Assembly: GCF_001245615.1 (NCBI RefSeq)
Contig: NZ_CWKH01000001.1
Location: 930,001-994,000, forward strand
DNA: 64,000 bases
DNA from: Mycolicibacterium neworleansense
GTDB lineage: Bacteria > Actinomycetota > Actinomycetes > Mycobacteriales > Mycobacteriaceae
Direction: 5' to 3'
The notes below the pieces were generated by a model. That model made no database searches. It was not told where the DNA came from and saw only the letters and a program-made list of their open reading frames with translations. The position numbers and the translations under genes are program-made. Of this stretch, positions 48,828 through 57,118 are shown in pieces. Every line of letters starts with the position of its first letter. The first letter of the stretch is position 1.

Positions 48828-50008
48828 CCGTCTATTACGACCCGTACGACGTCGGCATCGTCGCCGACCCGTATCCGGTCTATGCCCGGCTACGCGACGA
48901 AGCCCCGCTCTACTACAACGAGCGCTACGACTTCTGGGCGCTGTCCCGTCACGCAGACGTCGAAAAGTCGTTGTCTGACTGGGAAACCTTCTCCAACAGC
49001 CGAAGCGACATCCTCGAACTGGTCAAGTCCGACTTCGACATGCCGCCGGGCGTGATGATGTTCGAGGACCCGCCCATGCACACCCTGCTGCGCGGGTTGA
49101 TGTCGCGGGTGTTCACGCCGCGACGGATGGCCGAGATCGAGGATCAGATCCGGCAGTTCTGCGTGCGCTGCCTGGATCCGCTGGTCGGGTCGGGCGGGTT
49201 CGACATCATCGCCGAACTGGCAGCGATGATGCCGATGCGGGTGATCGGAATGCTGCTCGGCATACCGGAATCCGAGCAGATCGGAGTGCGCGACGCCAAT
49301 GATGCGAACCTGCGCACCAAGCCGGGAGCGCCGATGAAGGTGTTGCAGGCCGACCGCATCGCCGACGGCCGGATCTACGCCGACTACGTCGAATGGCGGG
49401 CCAACAATCCCTCGGACGACCTGATGACGGCCTTGCTCAACGTCGAGTTCAACGACGAGTTCGGTGTCACGCGCAAGCTCAATCGCAAAGAGGTGCTGCA
49501 CTACACCCAGGTGGTGGCCGGCGCGGGCAACGAGACCACCGGCCGGCTCATCGGCTGGCTGGCGAAAGTGCTGGCCGAGCACCCGGACCAGCGTCGGGAG
49601 GTCGAGCAGGATCGGTCGCTGCTGACCCGCGCGGTCGACGAGACGCTGCGGTTCGAACCCACCGGTCCGCACGTGGCACGCTGGGTGGCACGGGATTTCG
49701 AGTACGACGGGACGACGGTACCGGCAGGCAGCGCGATGCTGCTGTTGTTCGGTGCGGCCAACCGCGATCCGCGGCGCTACCGCGACCCCGACAGCTTCGA
49801 CATCCACCGCGACAATGTCAGCCACCTGACCTTCGGCAAGGGGCTGCACTACTGCCTGGGCGCCAACCTGGCCCGTCTGGAGGGCCGGGTCGCGCTCGAC
49901 GAACTGCTCAACCGGTTCCCCGAATGGGAGATCGACTACGACAGTGCACAACTGGCGCCGACCTCGACCGTTCGCGGCTGGGAGAAACTGCGCCTTGTGG
50001 TGAACTGA
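48824..50008 (+). CDS. Cytochrome P450
   Basis: A 394-residue soluble bacterial P450. The I-helix oxygen-binding motif AGAGNETT is at residues 232-239, ExxR at 273-276 (ETLR), and the heme loop FGKGLHYCLGANLAR has the ligand Cys344. No ferredoxin or reductase is adjacent, so electrons come from elsewhere. ATG overlaps the SDR stop. Position in this operon suggests hydroxylation of a lipid, terpene or ring compound that the SDR then oxidises and the ligase activates. Confidence 0.93.
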   Translation: MTVYYDPYDVGIVADPYPVYARLRDEAPLYYNERYDFWALSRHADVEKSLSDWETFSNSRSDILELVKSDFDMPPGVMMFEDPPMHTLLRGLMSRVFTPRRMAEIEDQIRQFCVRCLDPLVGSGGFDIIAELAAMMPMRVIGMLLGIPESEQIGVRDANDANLRTKPGAPMKVLQADRIADGRIYADYVEWRANNPSDDLMTALLNVEFNDEFGVTRKLNRKEVLHYTQVVAGAGNETTGRLIGWLAKVLAEHPDQRREVEQDRSLLTRAVDETLRFEPTGPHVARWVARDFEYDGTTVPAGSAMLLLFGAANRDPRRYRDPDSFDIHRDNVSHLTFGKGLHYCLGANLARLEGRVALDELLNRFPEWEIDYDSAQLAPTSTVRGWEKLRLVVN

Positions 50009-50013
50009 GCACC

Positions 50014-50472
50014 GTGGACATCTGGATCGGGCAGGCCCGAAGAAGCGTCAGCGGTGAGGTGCCCGCGCCGCCGGAGCAGGTGCGGGCGTTCTACGTCGAC
50101 CTGGACAACATCTCGCAGGTGCACCCGCTCGTGCAATGGGTGCGCAGTACCTCGCGGGTGACCCTGGCCGACGGATACCGGCAGGACTATCAGGTGGCCG
50201 ACCGAATCCCGTTGGGGCCGTTCTCCCTTCCGATCACCTACCGGGCCACGCTGACCGTCCCCACCGCGGGAACGGTGACGGCCCAGGCTCGCCAGTTCCC
50301 GCAGGTGCGGCTCGACAGCCGGGTGGACTTCACGGCCGGCGGAACCGGAACCCTGATCACCGAGGACCTGACCATCGCCGCACCCAGGCCGTTGTTGGCG
50401 ATCACCGTGGAGCAGGCGGTTGCCGCCCACACCACGATGCTCGCCGCGATCGGGAAGCTGTTCGCGGCGTGA
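50014..50472 (+). CDS. SRPBCC-family (polyketide cyclase/dehydrase-like) protein
   Basis: A 152-residue protein with the hotdog-like SRPBCC pattern: SVSGEVPAPPEQVRAFYVDLDN at the start, central strands, and a long C-terminal helix (ITVEQAVAAHTTMLAAIGKLF). Such proteins bind hydrophobic ligands in a deep cavity. The GTG start lies five bases after the P450 stop. It is the third gene of the TetR-controlled operon and may bind or carry the P450 substrate. Confidence 0.8.
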   Translation: MDIWIGQARRSVSGEVPAPPEQVRAFYVDLDNISQVHPLVQWVRSTSRVTLADGYRQDYQVADRIPLGPFSLPITYRATLTVPTAGTVTAQARQFPQVRLDSRVDFTAGGTGTLITEDLTIAAPRPLLAITVEQAVAAHTTMLAAIGKLFAA

Positions 50473-50491
50473 GCCGTTGGCGAGCCGTGGA

Positions 50492-52165
50492 TTACGCGCT
50501 GCTGACCGCTTCGGCGTGCTCGGTGGCCACCGACTTGGCCCAGCGGTAATCGGCCTTGCCGGCGGGGGAGCGCACGATCTGGGGGGACCGGACGAACGCC
50601 TTCGGGATCTTGTAGCGCGCGATCGAGCGTTCACACACCGCCGCGAGTTCCTCGTCGGTGGCCGACGCGCCTTCGGCGAACTGCACGACCGCCACGACCT
50701 CGTTGCCCCAACGCTCCGACGGACGGCCGACCACCACCACGTCGTAGACCGAGGGGTGCGCGGCGATGGCCCGCTCGACCTCCTCGACGAAGATCTTCTC
50801 CCCGCCGGAGTTGATGGTGACCGAATCCCGGCCCAGCAGCTGAATCCGCCCGTCCTCCAAGACGTTTGCCCGGTCGCCCGGGACGGCCCAGCGGACTCCG
50901 TCGATGGTGGGGAAGGTGCGCGCGGTCTTGGCCTCGTCGCCCAGATAGCCCAGCGGGATCAGGTCTCGCCGAGCCAGCCAGCCGCCGCCCTCGCCCGGCG
51001 CGAGCACGCGCGACATATCCTCGGCCACCACAGCGGTGTCGGACTGAGGACTGAAGGTGGCGGCCTCGGAATCGGTGCCCGCGGTGGAGGCGGTGCTCAT
51101 CTGAGTGCCCGACTCCGAGGAACCCACGGCATCGAGCAGCATCAGATGCGGCAGCGCGGCCAGGATGCGCTCGCGCACGGTCGGGGACAGCGGCGCGCCA
51201 CCATTGGTGATCGTGAACAGGCCGGACAGGTCGTAGTCGCCCTTCTCGATCTCGTCGATCAGCGGCCGGGCGATCGCATCGCCGACCACCGGGATGCTCA
51301 GCACCCGCTCGCGCGCGGCCAGTGTCAGGACGTTGTCGGGGCGCATCCGCACCACATCGTCGGGGATGACGAGCTTGCCGCCCATGGTGATCGCGTTGTA
51401 GGCGGCCCACTGCGCGGCGCCGTGCATGAACGGCGGGATCATCAGCAGTGACAGTCCACCGCCGGCGGTGCGGGCCCGCTCGGCGAGTTCCTCGTACGAG
51501 GCGATGAAGGTGTCGCTGCCGAACGGCCGGCCACCCATCGAGGACAAGAAGATGTCGTGCTGGCGCCACAGCACACCCTTGGGCATGCCGGTGGTGCCTC
51601 CGGTGTAGAGGACGTACAGGTCGTCGCCCGACGGGGTGGGCATCCCGGCCTGTGGCGCAGGGGTTTTCAGGATCGTCTCGTAGTCGACAGCGCCCGGCAG
51701 GAGGTCATTACCAGACTCGTCGGCGACCTGGATGAGCACCTGCAGGTTCGGCAGCTGGTCGCGGATCGCGGCCACCCGGGGCGCGAACTCCGCGTTGTAG
51801 ATCACCGCGCGGGCATTCGAGTCCTTCAGCAGGTAGAGGAGTTCCTCTTCGACATAGCGGTAGCTGACGTTGAAGGGCGCCACCCGTGCGCGGTAGCTGC
51901 CGATCATCGACTCGAGGTACTCGTTGCCGTTGCGCAGATAGATGCCGAGGTGATCCTGCCCAGACTCGTGCCCGGCCAGGCCGTCGCGCTCGGTATGTGT
52001 GCCCAGGCCGGCGGACACCAGATAGTGCGCGAAACCGTCGACGCGCGCGTCGAACTCGGCGTAGCTCAATCGGCGGTCCCGCCACACCAGGAAGGTCTGA
52101 TCGGGCACGGCTTCGGCCACCGTGGAGAACACTGTGGACAGATCGAACTTCACGTCGGCGCTCAT
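50492..52165 (-). CDS. FadD19-like acyl-CoA synthetase
   Basis: A 557-residue ANL-family ligase. LYTGGTTGMPKGVLWR is the ATP loop, GSSESG the adenylate motif, LLGRDSVTINSGGEKIFVEEVE the hinge, and RSPAGKADYRWAK the catalytic Lys end. GGT rather than GST, MWR/LWR after the loop and the DYRWAK ending are shared with FadD19, the sterol side-chain ligase of M. tuberculosis. A similar role is likely. An insertion of about 15 residues (HTERDGLAGHESGQDHLG) sits near residue 57. AGGAG lies before the ATG. Confidence 0.9.
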   Translation of the reverse strand: MSADVKFDLSTVFSTVAEAVPDQTFLVWRDRRLSYAEFDARVDGFAHYLVSAGLGTHTERDGLAGHESGQDHLGIYLRNGNEYLESMIGSYRARVAPFNVSYRYVEEELLYLLKDSNARAVIYNAEFAPRVAAIRDQLPNLQVLIQVADESGNDLLPGAVDYETILKTPAPQAGMPTPSGDDLYVLYTGGTTGMPKGVLWRQHDIFLSSMGGRPFGSDTFIASYEELAERARTAGGGLSLLMIPPFMHGAAQWAAYNAITMGGKLVIPDDVVRMRPDNVLTLAARERVLSIPVVGDAIARPLIDEIEKGDYDLSGLFTITNGGAPLSPTVRERILAALPHLMLLDAVGSSESGTQMSTASTAGTDSEAATFSPQSDTAVVAEDMSRVLAPGEGGGWLARRDLIPLGYLGDEAKTARTFPTIDGVRWAVPGDRANVLEDGRIQLLGRDSVTINSGGEKIFVEEVERAIAAHPSVYDVVVVGRPSERWGNEVVAVVQFAEGASATDEELAAVCERSIARYKIPKAFVRSPQIVRSPAGKADYRWAKSVATEHAEAVSSA

Positions 52166-52200
52166 GGCACTCCTGATGTGCGCGGATTCGGGCTCCACGA

Positions 52201-52227
52201 CCATACATGGATCACTTGGCTGTATGG
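52201..52227. promoter_or_regulatory. Inverted repeat CCATACA-n13-TGTATGG upstream of the FadD19-like gene
   Basis: Perfect 7-bp arms, 36-62 bases before the ligase start codon on the minus strand. A likely operator by position; the cognate regulator is not identified. Confidence 0.45.
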
Positions 52228-52249
52228 CCGCGGGGATGTGACCCGCGCC

Positions 52250-52687
52250 TCAGGCCGGGAAGAACCCGTCGCCGGTCAGCACACCGGGCTGCCAGCCCTG
52301 CGCCCCGAGGCACAACATCGGGCGGCCATCGGGGGATTGCGCGGCGGCCTGCGGGCCCGGGCACGGCGACCCGATCTCCTGCACACCGTGCAGCGGATAG
52401 GCGTAGGTCCAGAACCCGGTGTAGACCGGAGGCCACTGGTTGGGAATCCACCGGCACTGCATCGCCGTGCCGCCCGGGCCACGGCCGAACACATTGCGCT
52501 CCCAGCTGTAGCACGGCGCGCCGTTGGATGCCTCGTAGCTCATCCCGGGAACATCGGTGGAGTAGCGGCCCGGATTGTCCGGATACATGTTGCTGTTGTC
52601 GTCGGCGAGGGCGCTCGGCGCCACCGAGATCGCAGTTGCGAGTGCCGCCGCAGCGACAGCCGTCGTGGCGAAGAGTTCGCGAATCAT
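52250..52687 (-). CDS. Secreted hypothetical protein with conserved Cys and Trp
   Basis: A 145-residue exported protein. Signal peptide at residues 1-28 (LFATTAVAAAALATAISVAP, cleavage near ALA-DD). The mature part has four Cys (APCYSW, AMQCRW, SPCPGP, MLCLG) that could make two disulfides, and ends GVLTGDGFFPA. Similar four-Cys secreted proteins are common in mycobacteria but without known function. Confidence 0.72.
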   Translation of the reverse strand: MIRELFATTAVAAAALATAISVAPSALADDNSNMYPDNPGRYSTDVPGMSYEASNGAPCYSWERNVFGRGPGGTAMQCRWIPNQWPPVYTGFWTYAYPLHGVQEIGSPCPGPQAAAQSPDGRPMLCLGAQGWQPGVLTGDGFFPA

Positions 52688-52795
52688 GTCCCACCCTCAG
52701 CAATGCCGGCCGTCAGTCGCGCCGGGCAGTTCGTTGACTTTGGGTCAGAAGCCTAGCCGGTCGCCACGCCGAGCAGTCGGCATTTGGTGCCGTAG

Positions 52796-53182
52796 TTACT
52801 CGCCGGTATCGGTGTCGAGCACACTGACCGCGATCCCGTAGGGCAGGAACCGCACCCGGCGCACCGGATCGGTGTTGCTCGCGTTGGCCCGCAGGGCCTC
52901 GAGCTCATTCGGATAGACCTGCTCGATGTGGGCACCGCCGGCCTCGTCGACGGTGTAGATGGCCCATACGCCGTCGCCCTTCTCGCCGGTGGTCTCCGGT
53001 TCGGTCCGGGGCCGGGAGAACCGGGTCATCTCATCCAGCAGCCCGGCCCAGCCGACGCCCTGGCCGGGATTGCCCAGGAACTTGCCCAGGCCGTCGAGCG
53101 CATCACGCAATCCTTCGCCGGCCTCACGGGCGACGCGGTCGAAGTCCTCGGGATCGAACCCGAACGGTCCACTGCCACTCAT
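52796..53182 (-). CDS. Conserved hypothetical actinobacterial protein
   Basis: A 128-residue protein opening MSGSGPFGFDPEDFDRVARE, helical first half with a flexible middle (SRPRTEPETTGEKGDG) and a beta-rich C-terminal part (VWAIYTVDEAGGAHIEQVYP; VRRVRFLPYGIAVSVLD). GAGGAG precedes the ATG at 53182. I recall FGFDPEDFDR openings in small proteins of other mycobacteria. No function assigned. Confidence 0.7.
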   Translation of the reverse strand: MSGSGPFGFDPEDFDRVAREAGEGLRDALDGLGKFLGNPGQGVGWAGLLDEMTRFSRPRTEPETTGEKGDGVWAIYTVDEAGGAHIEQVYPNELEALRANASNTDPVRRVRFLPYGIAVSVLDTDTGE

Positions 53183-53272
53183 TGCGCACTCCTCGGTGGT
53201 GGTGGGGTATCCCCACGTCTCAAACACCAGTGTGCGCGCACGCAGCGCCGGGCGGGATGGTAAACGATCCAT

Positions 53273-54070
53273 ATGGTCTTCACACGGGACGAGCTGTTAG
53301 CCACCGCCGAACTGTCGCCGCAGGCAGCCGGTGCACACGACCGGCAGGCATGGGTGGGTCTGTTCGCTGCGGGCGGACAGGTCGAGGACCCGGTGGGCTC
53401 GCGGCCACATCGCGGAACCGCCGAGATCGAGCGCTTCTACGACACCTTCATCGGCCCCCGCGACATCACCTTCCACCGCGACGTCGACATCGTCGCCGGC
53501 TCCACGGTGGTCCGTGACCTCGAGCTCGAGGTGGAGATGAGCCGGTCGGTCACCATGCGGATCCCGGCGTACCTGCGCTACGCCGTCGTCGCCGACCCGG
53601 CCGGGCCGCGTATCGCCGAACTGCAGGCGTACTGGGAGCTGCCGACCATGATCGGGCAGTTCGCCGGAGCCGGTGTCGGCGCGGTGCCCGTCGGGCTGCG
53701 TCTGGCCGGGGCCCTGCTGCGCAACCAGGGCCCGTCGGGCGCCCTCGGTTTCGCCAAAGGCATGAGCGGCGCGGGCCGGGAGGGCAGACGTCTGGTCACC
53801 GGCCTGCTCGACGATCTGTGCGCGGGCGACGAGGTGGCGGTGCAACGGAGGCTGGGCGGCGCCGTCGTCCGCTCCGGTGACGACGCACCGCTGACCACGT
53901 CCGGGTTACTGGAACGCACCTCGGGCGCATCCTGGCGCAAGCTGATCGTGTCCGGATCGAGCGTCGTCGCCGGGCTGGACCGCGACGGCCGCCGGGCCGT
54001 GCTGATCGCCGACCTGAGCACCGGGCCGCGGGCGGTCACCCGGTTGCGTCACTTCACCGACGCGACGTGA
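53273..54070 (+). CDS. NTF2/SnoaL-like protein with extra C-terminal part
   Basis: A 265-residue protein. The first 130 residues show the NTF2-like pattern (AHDRQAWVGLFAAGGQVEDPVGS; EIERFYDTFIGPRDITFHRD; IAELQAYWELPTM). The next part is a Gly-rich, weakly hydrophobic stretch (IGQFAGAGVGAVPVGLRLAG), then another small alpha/beta region. It could be a tandem NTF2 protein. No partner gene overlaps it. Isomerase-like or ligand-binding roles are possible but unproven. Confidence 0.7.
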   Translation: MVFTRDELLATAELSPQAAGAHDRQAWVGLFAAGGQVEDPVGSRPHRGTAEIERFYDTFIGPRDITFHRDVDIVAGSTVVRDLELEVEMSRSVTMRIPAYLRYAVVADPAGPRIAELQAYWELPTMIGQFAGAGVGAVPVGLRLAGALLRNQGPSGALGFAKGMSGAGREGRRLVTGLLDDLCAGDEVAVQRRLGGAVVRSGDDAPLTTSGLLERTSGASWRKLIVSGSSVVAGLDRDGRRAVLIADLSTGPRAVTRLRHFTDAT

Positions 54071-54130
54071 CCGGGCAAACCGGCCCGGCTTCACCATCCC
54101 GGCACTGCGGCGTGAGACCGTAGAAGGATC

Positions 54131-54694
54131 ATGGCTGATCACGCTTACATCACCTACGAGGAATTCGGCCGCCGGTTCTTCGAGGTGGCCGTATCCGAGG
54201 ACCGGGTCGGCGACGCCATCGGGGCGATCGCCGGCGACGAGTTCGAGATGGGTCCGATTGCCCAGGGCCCCGGCAAGATCGCCAAGGTCACCGCGCGGGT
54301 CAAGATCCAAAAGCCCCGGGTCAGCCGCATCGTGGGCGAGACCATCACGTTCTCCATCCGGATCCCGCTGGAGATCGACATGGTGATCGATCTGCGCATC
54401 GACCGGCCCAAGTTCATGGTGTTCGGCGAGATCGCCTTGCGGGCCTCGGCATTGGCGGCCGAGCCGCTGTTGCTGATCCTCGACGTCAAGAAGCCGCGTC
54501 CGTCCGACATCTCGATCCACGTCACCTCCAAGTCATTGCGCGCCGAGGTGCTGCGCATCCTGGCCGGAGTGGACGCGGAGATCAAACGGTTCATCGCCGC
54601 ACATGTGGCCGGCGAGATCGACAGCCCGGCATCGGAGCAGGCGAAGGTGATCGACGTCGCCAAGGAGCTCGACTCGGCCTGGGGCGGTGTCTGA
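54131..54694 (+). CDS. Conserved hypothetical mycobacterial protein
   Basis: A 187-residue protein with beta strands in the middle (ITFSIRIPLEIDMVIDLRIDRPKFMVFGEIAL; DISIHVTSKSLRAEVLR) and a C-terminal helical end. This suggests a lipid-binding beta structure such as an SRPBCC or bactericidal/permeability type, but there is no family match I can name. It lies in a row of small plus-strand genes without overlap. Function unknown. Confidence 0.65.
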   Translation: MADHAYITYEEFGRRFFEVAVSEDRVGDAIGAIAGDEFEMGPIAQGPGKIAKVTARVKIQKPRVSRIVGETITFSIRIPLEIDMVIDLRIDRPKFMVFGEIALRASALAAEPLLLILDVKKPRPSDISIHVTSKSLRAEVLRILAGVDAEIKRFIAAHVAGEIDSPASEQAKVIDVAKELDSAWGGV

Positions 54695-54744
54695 CACCAC
54701 CTCCGATGCATGAGCGCGCCACACCGGCCCGTACGATTCCGGCC

Positions 54745-55146
54745 ATGCAGCGCAACATGATCCGGTTCAGTCGAGTGCTCGTCGCCACCGGGGCTTCCGT
54801 GGTGACCGGGCTGGCGGCGTTGGTGATCGCCGCGCCGGCCCAGGCTGATCCGATCGACCAGACCTTCGTCGACGCACTGAGTCAGGCGGGGGTGGGCGCT
54901 GCCGATCCCGCCCAGGCTGTGGCACTCGGACAGTCGGTGTGCCCCATGCTGGCGGAGCCGGGCCAGACCGCGGCCGATGTGGCCGCCAAGGTCGCCGACA
55001 CCGGCGGTATGTCGCTGGGGCCGGCGACGATGTTCACCGGGGTCGCTATCTCCACGTTCTGCCCCGCGATGGTGGCCAAAGCCGGCGAGGGCAACCTGAC
55101 CGGCGGCCCGGCCGACCTGGCGTGGTCGATCCTCGGACTCAGCTAG
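54745..55146 (+). CDS. Secreted DUF732-family protein
   Basis: A 133-residue exported protein. Signal peptide to about residue 34 (ending AQA-DP), then IDQTFVDALSQAGVG, the opening of the DUF732 domain, and two Cys (VCPMLAE and TFCPAM) predicted to form the family disulfide. Start at ATG 54745 or 54757. DUF732 proteins are numerous in mycobacteria and lack a known function. Its 3' end overlaps that of the convergent SGNH hydrolase by four bases. Confidence 0.82.
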   Translation: MQRNMIRFSRVLVATGASVVTGLAALVIAAPAQADPIDQTFVDALSQAGVGAADPAQAVALGQSVCPMLAEPGQTAADVAAKVADTGGMSLGPATMFTGVAISTFCPAMVAKAGEGNLTGGPADLAWSILGLS

Positions 55147-55913
55147 GCGCTCAGGTGCATCAGGGCGGGCCGCCGGGGCGAACGGCCGGTTCCACCGGAC
55201 TGGCCGCGAAGGTGACGCCACAGCCAAGGCATGAGCATGTTCTGCGTCCACAGCATCTGTGAGTAGGCCCGGGACCGGAACGACTGCGTCTCGTCCGGTC
55301 CGCTGGCCAGGGCCCAATCATGGTTGCTGCCAGGCAATCCGAGCGCCTCGGCGGCTGCGGCGGCGAACAGGCCGTGTCCCTTCGCCGAGCCGTGTACCCG
55401 ATCGGGACTCCAGGTTTCCGGTTCGCGCATCGAGGGGGCCGAATACAAATCCACGAGCCGGAACCCGTACCGGTCGGCGGCCTCGTTGATCGCGTCGTTG
55501 ATCTGGACCACCCGCTTCCCGAGCAGCCGGCCCACCGGCAGGATCTGGGTGATATCCGGGAAGGTGGTGGTGACGACGGTGGCACCGGAATCCGCGAGGT
55601 CTCGGTAGACGCGCTCGAGATCACCCAGCGCGCGGGTGAACGAGCGGCCCGGCCGGGTCACGTCGTTCATCCCGATGCACACCGTGACCAGATCGGGCTG
55701 CATGGACAATGCGGTGGGCAGCTGAGCATGGAGTACATCGCCGATGCGGTGGCCGCGAATGGCGAGATTGGCATAGCCCAACCCCGGATAGAGCCCGTCG
55801 AGGCGCACCGCGAGCCGGTCGGCGAATCCCATCAGGCCCACGGTGTCGTCGCCGTCCCAGAGTCCTTCGGTCTGGCTGTCGCCGAGGGCGACATATCGGG
55901 TGAAGCGTCGCAC
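55143..55913 (-). CDS. SGNH/GDSL-family hydrolase
   Basis: A 256-residue SGNH hydrolase. VALGDSQTEG holds the catalytic Ser (block I), LAIRGHRIGDV the Gly (block II), VCIGMNDV the Asn (block III) and DRVHGSAKGH the Asp/His pair (block V). It is likely a cytoplasmic esterase or lipase: no signal peptide is seen. GTG at 55913 begins the conserved sequence; upstream codons in frame run over a terminator hairpin and are not used. Substrate unknown. Confidence 0.88.
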   Translation of the reverse strand: MRRFTRYVALGDSQTEGLWDGDDTVGLMGFADRLAVRLDGLYPGLGYANLAIRGHRIGDVLHAQLPTALSMQPDLVTVCIGMNDVTRPGRSFTRALGDLERVYRDLADSGATVVTTTFPDITQILPVGRLLGKRVVQINDAINEAADRYGFRLVDLYSAPSMREPETWSPDRVHGSAKGHGLFAAAAAEALGLPGSNHDWALASGPDETQSFRSRAYSQMLWTQNMLMPWLWRHLRGQSGGTGRSPRRPALMHLSA

Positions 55914-55964
55914 CCTGGGGACTCTAGCGCGCACCGGATCGGGCACTGCCCCCGGACACGTCGA

Positions 55965-55989
55965 AGGGGCGCCCGAAAAGGGCGCCCCT
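55965..55989 (-). terminator. Hairpin terminator AGGGGCGCCC-GAAAA-GGGCGCCCCT
   Basis: A perfect 10-bp GC-rich stem and 5-base loop, 27 bases after the stop of the secreted protein at 56016. No T-run follows, which is usual for mycobacterial terminators. It separates that gene from the SGNH gene on the same strand. Confidence 0.8.
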
Positions 55990-56015
55990 CCTTGATGTTT
56001 CACGAAGTTTTGGGC

Positions 56016-56315
56016 TTACTTCACATCCACGTAAACCGTCTTGTTGACGACGTTGGTCTGAAAGTTGTCACCCGGGTTACCGGAATCTGTCCGGGTGTAG
56101 GTCTGCCCCGGACGTACAGCCACCACCGACGCCTTGTCCAGCGGGGTGGAGCCGATGTGGTTGACCACGACCTTGTAACCCTGAGCCTGCAGCTCGCTGA
56201 TGGTCTGCTGCGCATTGCCCGGGCCGGTGGGTGCGGCCTGGGCCGGTGCGGCCAAACCGATCACGGCGGCCGCTGCAGCGCCTACCAGTGCCGTAGCAAA
56301 TCCGAGTCTCATCAT
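56016..56315 (-). CDS. Small secreted hypothetical protein
   Basis: A 99-residue exported protein. A signal peptide spans residues 1-27 (cleavage near AQA-AP). The short mature domain (ISELQAQGYKVVVNHIGS; LDKASVVAVRPGQTYTR) ends in KTVYVDVK and looks like one alpha/beta unit, of a type frequent in mycobacterial genomes. AGAAGG is about eight bases before the double ATG at 56315. A strong hairpin terminator follows, consistent with a single-gene transcript. Confidence 0.75.
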   Translation of the reverse strand: MMRLGFATALVGAAAAAVIGLAAPAQAAPTGPGNAQQTISELQAQGYKVVVNHIGSTPLDKASVVAVRPGQTYTRTDSGNPGDNFQTNVVNKTVYVDVK

Positions 56316-56616
56316 CTTTGGTGCCTTCTTTCCTGTTCTGTTGTGTCGCACACGGTGCGCCCGGGGTCGACGTTCGTCGGGGCGCCGTAGCTAGTTCGTT
56401 TAAGTGTTACCTAACGATTAACCGGCAGTTCACAATTAAAATTCCGGCTGCGCGAAACTATGGGAGAGTGCTGCGTCACAGTTGGGAACCGGGAAGGAAC
56501 AGAGGGTCCTCGGTAGGTTTCCGCGAGCCTTGGGGTGACTGGACTTACGTAGGGTCAGCAAAGTGGGCTACATCACCTATGCGGCCCTGACGGCGTGGCC
56601 GCGTAGCCTGCAAGCC
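56316..56616. other. Divergent intergenic region upstream of NUDIX gene
   Basis: About 300 bases. The first 120 next to the secreted protein gene are relatively AT-rich (GTTACCTAAC, a small GTTA/TAAC dyad, at 56405-56414) and probably hold its promoter. The rest has no clear gene; the NUDIX frame could extend back to a GTG at 56563, with AGGG before it. Confidence 0.45.
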
Positions 56617-57114
56617 GTGGCAAAGCTGAGTGCCGGGGTGCTGCTGTACCGATTCGCCGGGACCGACGTGGAGGTATTGCTCGCCCATCCCGGCGGGCCG
56701 TTCTGGGCCCGCAAGGACGTCGGGGCGTGGTCGGTGCCCAAGGGGGAGTACGTCGAAGGGGAGGACCCTTGGCTTGCGGCGCAACGCGAGTTCACCGAAG
56801 AACTCGGCTCCCCGCCACCTGTGGGCCCGCGCATCGACCTCGACCCGGTACGCCAGGCGGGAGGCAAGGTGGTCACCGCGTTCGCGGTACAGGCCGACTT
56901 CGACCCCGTGGCAGCCGTCAGCAACACGTTCACCCTCGAATTGCCCAAGGGTTCGGGGCGATTCGTCGAATTCCCCGAAATCGACCGTGTCGCTTGGGTT
57001 TCGGTGGCGGTGGCGCGCACCAAGCTGCTGAGCGGGCAACGTCCGCTGCTGGATCAGCTGATGGCCGCACCCGAGCTGGCCGGATACGGAGAAGGCTGCG
57101 CGGACACCGGGTGA
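56617..57114 (+). CDS. NUDIX hydrolase
   Basis: A 165-residue NUDIX protein. The Nudix box runs from KGEYVEGEDPWLAAQREF to TEELGS (about residues 45-68) with all metal-binding Glu. The early KLSAGVLLYRF and PGGPFWARKD are typical of a group that hydrolyses nucleoside diphosphate derivatives. GTG at 56617 is chosen as it begins the conserved domain; a GTG at 56563 with a better Shine-Dalgarno would add 18 residues. No operon partner is seen. Substrate unknown. Confidence 0.85.
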   Translation: MAKLSAGVLLYRFAGTDVEVLLAHPGGPFWARKDVGAWSVPKGEYVEGEDPWLAAQREFTEELGSPPPVGPRIDLDPVRQAGGKVVTAFAVQADFDPVAAVSNTFTLELPKGSGRFVEFPEIDRVAWVSVAVARTKLLSGQRPLLDQLMAAPELAGYGEGCADTG

Positions 57115-57118
57115 GGGC

